Positions 1 to 10,560 of a stretch of 62,683 nt of DNA are shown here, one piece after another. The stretch is taken from the NCBI GenBank assembly GCA_018398765.1, contig JAHBMJ010005476.1, positions 7,334-70,016 on the forward strand. Direction: 5' to 3'. Made by a program: the position numbers and the translations under genes. Below the pieces are notes generated by a model. The model did no database searches. It was not told the DNA's origin and worked only from the letters and a program-made list of their open reading frames with translations. The DNA is from Chromera velia (lineage: Eukaryota > Sar > Chromeraceae). Position 1 is the first letter of the stretch. Each line of letters starts with the position of its first letter.

Positions 1-430
1 AACACATTCTCATCGAGCCATCTTTCTTTTGTACAAAAAGAACAGGCGCAGTATAAGGAGAAGCAGACAGTCGGATGAATCCTTGTTCAAGGTATGTATC
101 TATCTGTCTCCTCAGCTCATCTGTCTCTCCCACTGACAGCCGATAAGGCGAACGGGCAGGAGGTGAATGACCGGGCTCAAGTTCGATTTTGAAATCCAAA
201 TGAGGTCCTCTTGACGGTGGCAGATAAGAGAGACGATCAAGAAAAAGAGATGCATGATCTGCCACAATTCCTTTCACATCCTGAGAAACATCCGCATCTG
301 ATCGAGAGAGAAAAGCACGCACGTCCGACAAATCAGGGGCCAACCGAGCAGGATGATCAGACGGAAGAGAAGAGAGAAAGTCAGAAGAAAGAAAATCAGA
401 ACCCACGTTCCCTCCATCATTCATTCTCCC
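1..430 (-). pseudogene. Reverse transcriptase N-terminal part of the gypsy-like element (partial)
   Basis: One minus-strand frame is open from about 430 to the window edge. It reads from a linker with VKGIVADHASLFLDR and LPPSRGPHLDFKIELEPG through SPYRLSVGETDELRRQID and LEQGFIRLSASPY to KKDGSMRMC. In Ty3/gypsy pol this segment joins protease to the fingers of RT; the catalytic YxDD lies further downstream, outside the window. The frame itself shows no stop, although gag and protease upstream are broken. It is part of the 1-2640 element, not a host gene. Confidence 0.85.
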
Positions 431-559
431 CTTTCCTTTTCCCTCACTCACTTCAGTTGCATGTACGAAGCACTCCAGTTCCCCCTCTCCTGCAGGCCAG
501 TGTGCCGTCTCCATTCTCACGATATGGCAGACAGCACCTTTTTGAATTGCTCGTTTGGC

Positions 560-1531
560 CTACGCAGAAGAAAGAACAGGAGGGCAAGGTCGGTTCTCTT
601 CACATGCACCCCCCCGAATAATGACTTCCTGGCTGTTAAAGAAGAAACGAAGAGAACGAGACCAATGACCAAGTTCTGGTTGGTGGACGTCACTCCATTT
701 TCTTCCTAAGATGACATCATAGTCATCCAGGTCAGCCAGCAATGCACGGACTGTCTCTCGATACCCCTGAATACGAAGGGGAACAGAAGGTGCATACTCA
801 CTGACCTCTCGTCCTCTGGGCTCCTTCACGGCCACCCTACATCTCATCGGGGTCCCAAACCTGCGAATATGCAACTAACGCAGGTGTGCAAACTTGCTAT
901 CAATGAAAATATCATCAGGCTGAGCTCCAATGTCATACAAAACTCTGACTGGAGCACCCGCAACAGTACCATGATAGATAAAACCAGTCTCAAACGAATC
1001 ATCCTCATCATCCTCTTCCTCACTCAATTCTTTATCTGTTCTCTGCCTTTTATCTTCCTCAACTTCATAACGTACCGTCAGGTCGGGTTCGACCACGGTC
1101 TCATCATTCTCGTTTCGGCCTCTGATCGTCCTCACCCCAGCTACTCGTCTCGATCCAGCCTTGCGCGCTGGTTGATGTCCACTCGGCTGAGGTTGAGGCG
1201 ACCCACCGAAAGAGGGAGACCATGCACGTCTTCTGTCATCGAAGCCAAAGCCTTTTCCAGGTGACATGGGTGAACTTGGACTGTCACCTCTCTGTCCAGA
1301 CCTCCCTCTCCCCCCTGTAGGTTGAGTGACTTGATTGATGGGATACGGGAAGGGAAGGGATGGGTAAGGAGGAGGTGGCCAAGGGTACCCAGGCGTCGCC
1401 CCAAAACCTGGGACGAAAGGGGCAAATCCTGGAGATGCCCTGGGCGGCCACGGAGATCTGGATTGAGACGTCGTTTGAATGGTCCGCATATGTGAAGGAA
1501 GTTGAGGTCCATTCCTACACGCGGCCATCAT
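560..1531 (-). pseudogene. Gag C-terminal linker and aspartic-protease-like segment of the gypsy-like element
   Basis: The minus-strand frame 1531-875 starts in Pro/Gly/Ser-rich gag linker and ends in a retropepsin-like stretch with VLYDIGAQPDDIFI. The same frame resumes after a TAG stop (872-874) as FGTPMRCRVAV and then DYDVILGRKWSDVHQPELGHW, which matches the second half of gypsy proteases (the hhhG-x-x-W pattern). The family active site is D-S/T-G-A; here it is D-I-G-A. The internal stop and the altered active site both argue for a dead copy. Confidence 0.7.
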
Positions 1532-1726
1532 GTGGGTGTTCTCCCCATATAGAAGACACCGATTCAGTCTCCCCCTGCTCTCTCACACCGTCTGTGAAAT
1601 CAATGGGTGTCGGGGTGGAAGTCTTCTCGAAGGTCGCACCCCAACACCACACAATTCCATGGGAGCCAGTCCTGTGAGATCAATCACCGGACTCGGATCA
1701 GACGGGGGCCCTCGCGACCAACGGCT

Positions 1727-2273
1727 TCAAGAGTGCGAACTGGCCTGCTTGAGCCAGATTTCGCTGTCCAACGCCTTCTCCATTGCTGCGTCCAATGTTG
1801 CCGGCTCCATCCTGTCAGTCTCATACATAATCCCAGGCGGCAAACCCTCAATATAGTCCTCTACGAGATCTTCCTCACTCGCATTTGTGATCTTCAACGC
1901 GAGAAGGGAGAATTCTTTGTTGTAGTCGTCAACCGTCCCTGTGCACCTGAGGGACAACACCTGCTTTCTCGCCTTCCTCCTCTCATGTTTCTCCTTATAC
2001 CTGCGTCGCAGCACCTCACGCAACGCAGGCCTGTTCTCGTAGATCAGGGCCCTGAGAGGGCACGACAAGCTGCTGTGTACCCTCCTCACTCATTGGCAGC
2101 ACCTGAGGAGGCAACTGTGGAGGTGGAGCTGCAACCCTCGCCACCAGCCCCTCCATGGTCTGCCGCATCATCTCTTGAGTCTGCTGCAGGCTGGTGACGG
2201 ACTGTTCAAGGTTGTACAGTGCCGTTCCCACCTGCTCGTTTGTTAATGGAGCCAAGACTGGAGGTGGTTCCAT
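1727..2273 (-). pseudogene. Gag N-terminal region of the gypsy-like element (frameshifted)
   Basis: The start codon is the ATG at 2273, 42 nt downstream of the primer site. The first frame (2273-2016) has a short coiled-coil-like stretch (LYNLEQSVTSLQQTQEMM) and a Pro-rich tail. Recognisable retrotransposon-gag sequence lies in the second frame (2089-1727), with YNKEFSLLALKI and YIEGLPPGI, the usual hydrophobic pattern of the gag capsid domain. The two frames overlap, so one or more small indels separate them. No zinc knuckle was seen in this gag. Confidence 0.65.
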
Positions 2274-2314
2274 AACAGCAATAGAATTCAGACTGAATGC
2301 AAACGAATCAAAAG

Positions 2315-2342
2315 CCTGTTCGAAACCTGGCTCTGGTAACCA
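2315..2342 (-). other. Candidate tRNA primer-binding site
   Basis: On the minus strand the segment begins TGG three bases after the LTR end and runs for 28 nt as the possible complement of a tRNA 3' end: CCA, an acceptor arm and then TTCGAA of a T loop. Position, TGG start and the T-loop motif together make a convincing primer site. I could not assign the tRNA isoacceptor. Confidence 0.7.
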
Positions 2343-2345
2343 GAT

Positions 2346-2640
2346 TGTAAGCAGAATACGGGGCTAGAACTCTCAACGCTAACGATGTGCATTCAGAGTT
2401 CATAGACTATAAGAGTTTGACCTAGAGAGGTTTATACATTGTTCCTTCGATCAAGCCAGTCCAACGATCGTTAGCGATCGTTAGCTAATTCGAATGTATA
2501 CAGATCGATGTCACTTTATTCAGTCCTGCGCCAAGCCATACTTATTGAAGTCTGCGCGCGCATCGCCGCGGCGCCGCCGGCCTCGCGGCTCCGCCACTCT
2601 GCGGGTCCGTCGCGTACTCGCCGCTCGTAGCCTGCCTACA
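2346..2640 (-). repeat. Long terminal repeat (5' LTR, 295 bp) of the gypsy-like element
   Basis: On the plus strand the segment opens TGTAAGCAG and closes CTGCCTACA, an imperfect 9-bp inverted repeat (8 of 9 match) with TG..CA ends. It lies exactly between the primer site and the interrupted copia-like gag. The interior has a GC-rich block (about 2555-2630) and a CGATCGTTAGC direct repeat near 2463-2485. The five bases outside (2641-2645, taaac) are the expected target-site duplication, but the partner copy is outside the window. Confidence 0.7.
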
Positions 2641-3389
2641 TAAACTTTCTGTCACTCTCTTTCTTCATTTCAATTTCTTCATCTGTCAGATCACAACGAG
2701 TCTGGCTGTAACCAACACAACCACACCTAAAACAGAAATGCTCAAGCTGAATACGTATACTCAAGCTTTTCCTCTAGACAAGAAGAAGAAGAAGAAGACT
2801 GAAAGTTAACCTCTCTCTTGTGTGATCTTCCTTTCTCAGCTCTTGCTTCAAACTCCTGGTACCCCTCTTTTTCTGTACTGTCACCCTTCTCTGCCTTCTG
2901 TATGGCTCTGGCTGTACCAATGGCCTCGATCTCTTTCTTGGTATCTTCGAGTATGGGAAGCTCTTTATCCTGCACAGCCTTCCACACAGCCTCCTGATCA
3001 TCTTTCAACAATCTACAAGTGAAAATGATCATGAGCTGAATAAAGCCGTCAGGCTTGTACCCAGCACCCCTCGCTGCAGAAAGTGCCTTCTCAAACTTCG
3101 TCAGACGAGCAGTCGGATCTGTCTCCTTGTCGGCCATGAAGCTCAGCATAGTCATCGTCGCAGTCACCACCTTGGCCATCTTTCCCTTTTCATAATGGCG
3201 CTCAACTGCTGCAAAGATTTCCTTGTAGTCCTTCTCCTCTTCAATCCCTGCACTGATGGTATCAAAAAACGTGTTGTCCACTCCAGCTGCTTCCGCTAAT
3301 GCGTGCTGCATCTGGACGTCAAAATTCCCTTTCTGACTCTCATCTGCATCATCAGAGTCATAACCTATAGCGCTCTTGAAAGCCTTCAA
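2641..3389 (-). pseudogene. Copia-like gag fragment with a mutated zinc knuckle, interrupted by the gypsy-like LTR
   Basis: A frame of about 215 codons (3389-2742, without an ATG start) is Lys/Glu-rich and helical, with YKEIFAAVERHYEKGKMA and LTKFEKALSAARGAGYKP, in the style of copia-type gag. After a +1 frame change the sequence gives a CX2C..C zinc knuckle (CFRCGCVGYSQTRC) in which the conserved His is Tyr. That frame stays open up to base 2641, where the gypsy-like LTR begins, so the LTR appears to have inserted inside this older element. Assignment to copia rather than another LTR clade rests only on gag style. Confidence 0.5.
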
Positions 3390-5468
3390 ATGCAGCTTCT
3401 ATTTCAGTCTCCATCTGGGGTATCCGAGCTTCTCACTGTAAGTCGGTACCTTGATCTCTATCTTTGCCACAACGTGCGACTTCCTCTGTCTATCTCCTAA
3501 AGAGCCCGCAGAGTTTCTATTCCTCTGCTAGGGAGTGCTGTACACGAAGACACTCATTGGTATCTCTTTCGACTCTCAAAACAATGTAACTCCTTTGTTT
3601 GACTCGTTGCGAAGGTCTGGTAACGCTCGAGTCTTTTCTCCAACTCTGATTCTCGACGGTTTTTAGGGTATGACACTCTTGAGCCTCGTCAGTCAGTTTC
3701 ACTCAGCAATACCCCCCTTTCATCCCACACACAACACATCAACATGTCAAAACATGTTTTTTGTGGTTATTGGACCAAAAGAACCAAATAAAGATGAAAA
3801 GTTTACCAGTTTTTAAACGATTTTGACCTGAAAACACTCAAAAACATGTTGGTACCAACAAAAGTTCTGATTTGCTGGTTCTGGTGGTTCAGGAACCAAA
3901 ACACCCCCCCCCTGAACCAAATGATAAGACCTTCCATTATATTTATTTTACTTTGTTTTAAGTTCTTTTATATGAAAGACTTTATGGAATCAAGAATTGC
4001 TTTGGTTCTTCATGATTCAGATGAGTTCCAGAAGTTCTCATTATGAGTTTATCGGTTCAAGAACCACCATCATATGGAAAGCTGGAACCAACATTGGCAC
4101 CCGACCTGTAATCATGCAGAACCCCCCTCTTTTCTTTTGAACCACCCTGAAAACGTGTTTTTCTTGTATATCAAGATGTTTTCTCTTTAAAAAAAGATGT
4201 GAACGGGTGAAAATAAATGTATCAAATGCAGTTCTTGCTCAGCAGCTGCTAGAACTCTTTGTGTATCATAAAATGTCTGCAGAGTGTCATATCCTAAGAC
4301 AGTTTGGGCCCACCGCAGGGCAAGCACCAATTATGAGGGAAGACACCTTCTAACTATGCCAACCACCCTCAGAACTCCTACCTATCTTGCTCAGCACTGA
4401 TAGAGAACAACCGTACCAGTCTCGAGAACCTGATCATAACACAGCATTCTTGAGGTAGTGTCATACATACATTGTCCTACTTTCTCTTGTCTTTCTGTCT
4501 TAAACCGTTTCTGCTACCCTAGTCTGCTAGCTTCAAATCAACCTGCCAAATTTGAGCTTGCATTTCCCGTCTCCGCATGATCGCACGGACTGCATTGATC
4601 ATGTAAGTGCCCCTCACCCACTTCATACCGCGGAGGTACGCCCTGGCTGGCGGCGTTGTCCCTCTATGCACAGAAGTCCCTTGTTGGACCACAATGTATC
4701 ACCCTACATCGATCCGCACACACACATTCACAATTTGTGCTGCTTCGTGGCATTGTTATAGCTTAATTTCCAGCTTATAATTCTAGTACGCTTAATTTAG
4801 ATTACGCCGTGATGATCTACTAGATTTCATACGTCGTTATAAGTAAATTTATAACCTTCATGGCCATGCATATACTACCAGTAGTCTCTGTATCGACGTC
4901 TGCATTGAACTTTTTCTAGTTTTTCTTCATATAGACTGTTTGAGCGCACCGCAACTTTCAGTAATTGCCTGCAAGACTAGATACGAGATATCTTATCATA
5001 ACTGGTATCATAATCTCTAGCAATATTATATTACTAGCTATATTAGCATAAACCATCATACTTAGCGGTAGCTGATAGTTGTTATAATTAATCAATACCT
5101 GCAACTTGCCATACAACTTTCTGACTATAGTTTTATTGGGCGAACAAAAATTATGGAACAGCTGGATGTCAGTTGGTCTAGGAGCTGGTGAACAAATCGA
5201 AAATTCGAAATAGATCAAAAGACGTTCACGGTTCACAGTATGATTAAAATGTTCAGGCGTGGCATATGATGGTACATCTGCCGCAACAACAAAGTATACT
5301 ATCTTCGTCTGTCTGCATATTGATAAACACTCTCTTCTGTGTTGCGCTTGATTCCTTCAAAAATTGATACCTCCGCACAGGTTGACTTGCACGTGCAAAA
5401 ATCATTTTACCTGTACATCTTTACAACTGCTCCCGCACACTCTTCAACGTTCTATCACACCCAGAACC
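3390..5468. other. AT-rich intergenic region without a gene
   Basis: No frame here reads like protein. 3770-4140 holds about a dozen GAACC or GGTTC pentamers, including the palindrome GGTTCAAGAACC near 4053, which suggests an eroded interspersed repeat. The rest to about 5340 is AT-rich unique-looking sequence; the last part would hold the 3' UTR of lipB. Confidence 0.6.
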
Positions 5469-6699
5469 TCACTTGGCAGAGACCCAGCCGTCGATGCGTC
5501 TTCTTTCCGACTCTCCCACTTCTGCCACCTCTTGACTTTCCCGCAAGGTCCTCCCATCCGCCCCACACAGATGCACACTGAACACTTCAGCAAAGGACTC
5601 CAAGAGAGCATTCGCAGCCTCCTCGACCATCTCTGTCCTCTCCTCTGCCCCCACCTCTCTCCCGCCCCTCTGCCTGTGCTTCAGCACACTCCCCACCGCC
5701 TTGTCTGAAATCCCACACGGAACAATCCGATCGAAGCCCTCCAAATTGGGTGCCACATTCAACGCCAGACCATGCATCGTCACCCACTTACGGATCTTCA
5801 CTCCGATCGCCACGTACTTTTCGTTCCCACTCCACACTCCTGTCAGACCCTCCACGCGGCCAGGCGAAGGAATGCCGAGACGAGCCAGAGTGCGGATACC
5901 TACCTGCAGACAAACATACAAACAGGTAGGGAAACTGTTAATCAGACAGTCAGTAGGTGATTCACTCAGTCAGACAGAACGAAAGTCAGGCAGTCACTCA
6001 GACAGGCTGCATGTTCTTTCTTTTCTTCCTTTTCTTTACATTCTCTTGACTGACTGACTGACTGACTGAGTGAGTAATTGACTGAGTGAGTGAGTGAGTG
6101 AGTCTGTGACTGACTGACTGACTGACTGACTGGCTGGCTGACTGACTGACTGACTGACTGATTGAGTGACTGACTGACTGTCTGTGAGTCAGTGAGCCAG
6201 TCAATCAGTCAGACAGGCAGTCAGTTGTTCAGTCAGTGAGTCAAACGGAAACACAGATGAACAGATGAATGGATGCAAAGGTAGACTCGGCTTTTCCAGA
6301 TAGATGGATGGATTCGATTTCCTTTTTTGTTTCTTTTTTCTTTCTGTGCGTGTGCGTAGTCACTGTCTGCCTTTCCTTCTTACTTTCCTTTCCGTCTGTC
6401 TTTCTTTCCTTCTTCCCTCCTTCTGCACGTTCTTCCTTCCTTCCTTCCTTCCTTCCTTCCTTCTTTCGTGTTCTTCCTGTCCATCTTATTTTGCTTTCTC
6501 TCTTTGTTTCACTTTTTTATTCTTTTTTCTTCCTTCCTTTTTTCCGTTCTTGCTCTCTTTCTTTGTTTCCGTCGCTTTTCGTTCCTTCCTCTCTTCCTTT
6601 CTTTGTGTATTGCTCTGCTTGTTCCTTACAGTTTGAAATGCGCGTCCACAGACGGGACACAGGACCAGGGACGTACACAAGCACTTAAAGACACACACA

Positions 6700-6752
<53 letters not shown>

Positions 6753-6764
6753 AGAGAAACAGAG

Positions 6765-6801
<37 letters not shown>

Positions 6802-8137
6802 CAGAAAGGCAGATGAAGCATTTCACTCTTTCCCCCCTTTTCATTTAAGTATTCGTTTTGCTTGCATGCCTCCGAGAACGACCACTCAAATCAAACAAAG
6901 CAGACTGGGGGCCTCAAAGACGCAGGGACATCCATCTTGGTCTCTACACCTCTCGACCGTATTTTGGAGGATGCTTGAAGTAATCCGGCTGCCACTTGGA
7001 AGTGAAGAAAGTGACACGCTACATGGCAGTCAGGAGAAGTGCATACACTTATGCTGAAGAAGCGTGCACTTTTCTGGGCTCTCAGACACGGAGTGAGGCT
7101 CGTGGCCTCCGAGGTCGGCTGCGATCTTCTCTGATCTTGCTACTGTACTCTAGAGGGTTCACGGCTATCTCGGAGGGAGGCGATGAAACGCCTCATGTTC
7201 CATACCAGAGACAGAGACAAACACACAGACAGCCGGAGAAAACCAGAAAAATAAAGAGCAGCGGGCAGCATGATAAGACTTTGGTGTTCTGTCCTGGTGC
7301 ATAATCGAGTGCGTGTTTTTTCTGATCCAGTGCATTCCCAGAAACACTCAGACTGGCTCACTCAGACAAGCGTATGCATGCACACATAGATGTCAGATAG
7401 ATGCAGGCCTGCGGCAAACAAAGCAACACACGAATCTGGCATCGTTTATATATGCCTTATGAAACCCCTCAGGCTCAATATGAACATCACATTGAACACG
7501 TTAGGCTTTCCGACCGTCCAGAGACCCTAACTTCACTGCAGCCAGCGTACGTGTGCCATTCCGATCATTGTGACCAGGTTCCTCTGACCTCTTCCAGGCT
7601 CCTCATGTACCAGTGCAGGTCCTCCTGGTGGGCCCTCAGGTCCAGAATCGGGTACAGCACCAGTTGGCCGGGGCCGTGGTACGTCACCTCGCCCCCCCTT
7701 TCGATGCGGTAGAGATCAAAAGGGCGTGATCGTTCAGTCCCTTCTTCCTTGTCTGCCTCCGAGTCGGCCTCAGGATTCAAGAGCTCCTCTTCCCTGAAGG
7801 GAAATCGGAGGTTCGCTGTTGTGGAGGCTGTGCCCAAAGTGTACACAGGCGAGTGTTGCAGAAGAATGGCGTCGTCGCGCTGTGTCTTTCCGGTTTGTTT
7901 GATCTCCTCCACTTTTGCATCTCGGAGTTCCCTTTGAAGTCTCCAACCGTCTCTGTACGGGACTGCGCGATTTCTGAAGTCATGAACCGTGCACTGCCGG
8001 TGAAATCCCAAAGATAGGGAAAGAGACGAACGGCACGGAGGAGAGACACCACCGTGGGCACAGACCAAGCCAGAAACGCAAACCCACTGAAAGGGTCGGG
8101 CGCAGCGCCTGCAGGCTCGCTTGACATCCTTCCTCAT
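5469..8137 (-). CDS. lipB: Octanoyltransferase LipB (lipoyl synthesis), two exons
   Basis: Model: complement(join(5469..5903,7589..8137)), 327 aa. LipB moves octanoyl from acyl carrier protein to the lipoyl domains of 2-oxoacid dehydrogenases and the glycine cleavage H protein. Exon 1 shows HSPVYTLG and [20 protein letters not shown]; exon 2 shows [21 protein letters not shown], then [11 protein letters not shown] and RIVPCGI. The catalytic Lys (in EKYVAIGVK) and Cys (PCGI) are both present. The start is the ATG at 8137; about 65 residues precede the catalytic domain, Arg/Cys-rich with a short hydrophobic patch, so organelle import (mitochondrion or plastid) is likely but not decided. The donor after SLEE (GAG|GTCAGA) and the acceptor CTGCAG|GTAGG join [10 protein letters not shown] in frame. 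It is divergent from the gene at 8893. Confidence 0.93.
5904..7588 (-). repeat. Microsatellite-rich intron of lipB
   Basis: This 1,685-nt intron carries a GACT/GAGT array (about 6040-6200), a pyrimidine-rich tract (6310-6630) with a CTTC run, an (AC)n run (about 6690-6715) and an (AG)n run (about 6716-6796). Long frames crossing these arrays are products of the repeats. Confidence 0.85.
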
Positions 8138-8892
8138 CTTCAGTGAAGCAGAATCAGGAGCACCATCTACTGGGGAAACAAGGAGAAAGCACAAAAAAGT
8201 TCTATTCCTGTTTCATCAGTGGTCTCCAGAGCAACGGCAGAGTATCACACAGTCCCCCGTCTCAGTGGACATAAAGGATACTGTGAGTTCCCGCGATGCG
8301 TGAACTGGGGTTCGCAGGACATCTTAGGACGCGACTCTTGCTCTGACTGTCTGACACCCAATTTGACCCAGTCATGTATGAAATTTTGGAGAGCGCGAAA
8401 CGCAAAAACGCAAAGGACATCTTTGGACTCAAAGTTTGGAGACTGTCTGGACTTGAGAGTCGAGATGTCTCGCGAGGTATAGACGGCTGCATACGCAACA
8501 AAAGGCCCCGGCATGCCATGCACTCGAAAACCGCGGCCCAATCCGGGGTCACGCGCCAAATCTCCCCGAGGATTCCAGAGGAGGATTGCCTGGCACTGAG
8601 TCTGAGTCTGAGTCTCTGAGACCAGCGGACATCCAGCCGCCTTCTGACAGTTTACAGACGTTTTTTGTTTTGGACCTGCGAATACCACGTCACCGTGAGC
8701 CACAAAGGGGAAAGCATACAGCGGGTGTCAGCTGCAGTATCGGTGTGTCGGTCTGAGCCTTGCGGTGCCGTCTCCCTGCTCTTGCCTTTGACCCTGTTCT
8801 GTGTGTACACGAAAGAGTCCGGCTTTCTTCTGGTTGTCTGCTGGTGCAAACAGACTTACCAGCATTGAAAACTCCATATTGGCTTGCCGCTT
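8138..8892. promoter_or_regulatory. Divergent intergenic region between lipB and the 8893 gene
   Basis: This 755-nt gap lies between two start codons facing away from each other, so it must hold both promoters. I see no clear TATA box. A short CTGAGT repeat lies at about 8598-8616. ORFs across it have no coding character. Confidence 0.55.
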
Positions 8893-9564
8893 ATGACCAT
8901 GTCGGTCTGCAAAAATGTGCGATCCCTGAATCAGGCGGGAGTTTCAAAGGAAGACATGGAAGTGGACTTTTCGGGGATGGGGGCCTCCTTCTACAGGAAG
9001 TACATGTTCATGTACAAGCTTGAGGGATACAGAGAGCTGTCTATAGAAGAGATGGAGGAAAAGGTGAAGGATCACTTCTATAACACCTGTGTCGATACTG
9101 ATCACATCATGAACAAATTCCTCTCCTACAAGCCGACGACAACAGCAGCAGCTGAAGAGTCCGGCCCCGAGACTTCCACTGCCGCCCCCACCCCCTTCCG
9201 GATCCCCCCCTTCAATCCCTCTGGGTGGGGGGAGAAGCCGCCCTGCTATGACCCAGAGTTGCATCTCTGGCAGACATACGAAGACGTGAAGGGGGAATTA
9301 AAAGAGTTTCCCGGTTTGGCAGCAGCGTCTCCGTCTCCCTCGACCCTCGGACCGGGTCAAGACTTTCCCAATGGCCGGAACCTCGGTACGATACCTGCAG
9401 CGAACGCGAAGAGAGAATTGGAGGAGCAGACCCGGGAGGTGGAGGGCCTGCCTCCTGCCCCACACGTCACCATGCAGGTGCCATTGCCTCCCCGGCAGGA
9501 GATTGCAATGCCACAAATGAGACGCCCCCCTCCCGTTCAGACCGGGAGAAGCGGCAACACTTAG
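8893..9564 (+). CDS. Hypothetical protein, single exon, Pro-rich C terminus
   Basis: 223 aa from the ATG at 8893 (a second ATG is two codons later; an in-frame TGA closes the frame just upstream). Residues 1-80 look globular and helical, with FSGMGASFYRKYMFMYKLEG and IEEMEEKVKDHF. From about residue 80 the chain becomes Pro/Ser/Thr-rich and probably disordered, ending in a PPRQEIAMPQMRRPPP stretch. There is no signal peptide, membrane segment or family motif I recognise. Codon use and the lack of stops over 672 nt favour a real gene. It is divergent from lipB. Confidence 0.6.
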   Translation: MTMSVCKNVRSLNQAGVSKEDMEVDFSGMGASFYRKYMFMYKLEGYRELSIEEMEEKVKDHFYNTCVDTDHIMNKFLSYKPTTTAAAEESGPETSTAAPTPFRIPPFNPSGWGEKPPCYDPELHLWQTYEDVKGELKEFPGLAAASPSPSTLGPGQDFPNGRNLGTIPAANAKRELEEQTREVEGLPPAPHVTMQVPLPPRQEIAMPQMRRPPPVQTGRSGNT

Positions 9565-10560
9565 GGAGTGACCGACCACCGTGGGAGAGGGGATTGTGTG
9601 GGTGAGGGACCCAGGCATCATGTCTGCATGTGTGTGCGTGCGCTCGATTCTGCATCTGTCCTGTACAGGGGTGCTGGGTCTCCTACCAGGTTGCGAAAGA
9701 CGAGAAGGAGGGCTTGTCCTGGAGTGGAAGGTCCCAGAAATCGGTTCATAATTCGGTTGGAGAAGGGGGACGGAGCCCGATTTGTCTCGGAGTCCTTGGT
9801 GGGAAGGGGGGAAGGAGCGCAGGCTGTGGATCATTAGATCAATGTGAGTGAGGAACTTTGAACATTTTCCGCATATAGTGAGCGGATAAAATAATCGACT
9901 GAACCTCAGATTCGGCAATAGATCTTAGGATAGATCGTAAAAAAACTTGAAATGAAAATAAATCATAATTCATTCAATACTAATCATAATCATAACTTAA
10001 CTTATGATTACTTATATTGAAACTCAAAGGATATTAGTAATATATGATTTAGTCACAATTTCAGTGCAGTGATACATGCAAGTCCTGTACTCTAGACTAT
10101 ACGAGGACGTAGTAGCTAGTAAACCTCTAGGTAAACTTGGAGCATACTGGATCGAACACTATATCATCGTTTTCTTTTATAAAGGTTATCTGCCGTAAAT
10201 TGTAATGCTGAGTCACTGCCGACCAATGCCTAGACCAATGCAATGTTTCGTGCAATATTGTATTCATCTAAATAAATTTTGTCTCGACTTCATAAGTAAA
10301 AGATCCATATGCATGGAGTTTTAACCCGAGTTCAAGTTTGTTTCGTTTACGTTATCTCCGGCCTGTCATGTAGATTCTACTAGATTCTACTGGGTATGCC
10401 CAGATTTTTGCTGAATCTTAAGAAAGCATCTAAAAGCCTATCTCCTGCAAAAGCTGTTTATTCCTTTGTTTTTGTTTCTTTAAAGCTAATCTTTGGATCT
10501 CCCAACCTCATTTTTCTTAGCTAGCAGATGGCTTTGAATTGAATTGAAGTGAAGTGAGCC
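9565..10560. other. Intergenic region, AT-rich from 9850
   Basis: The first 280 nt are the likely 3' UTR of the 8893 gene. From about 9850 the sequence becomes AT-rich with no coding frame. No RNA gene was recognised. Confidence 0.6.

Larger units (their letters stand above)
1..2640 (-). mobile_element. Degenerate Ty3/gypsy-like LTR retrotransposon, 5' part (LTR, primer site, gag, protease, start of RT)
   Basis: Read on the minus strand the order is LTR (2640-2346), tRNA primer site (2342-2315), gag from an ATG at 2273, protease-like segment, then the start of reverse transcriptase running off the window at position 1. This order is that of an LTR element. The RT start is clear: SPYTAPVLFVQKKDGSMRMC at the window edge is the usual gypsy RT entry motif, preceded by the typical linker with SPYRLS and LEQGFIRLS. 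Gag is split over at least three frames (2273-2016, 2089-1727, 1531-875) and an in-frame TAG interrupts the protease near 872-874, so this copy is not expected to make its proteins. Only one LTR lies in the window; integrase, RNase H and the other LTR would lie to the left. Confidence 0.85.

Noticed and set aside
2315-2342. Possible tRNA gene (acceptor end plus TTCGAA)
   Set aside because: No D arm, anticodon arm or folding partner; the position fits a retroelement primer site.
6040-6200. Regular repeats resembling a CRISPR array or satellite (also 22118-22505)
   Set aside because: The unit is a pure 4-bp microsatellite with no unique spacers, inside spliced introns.
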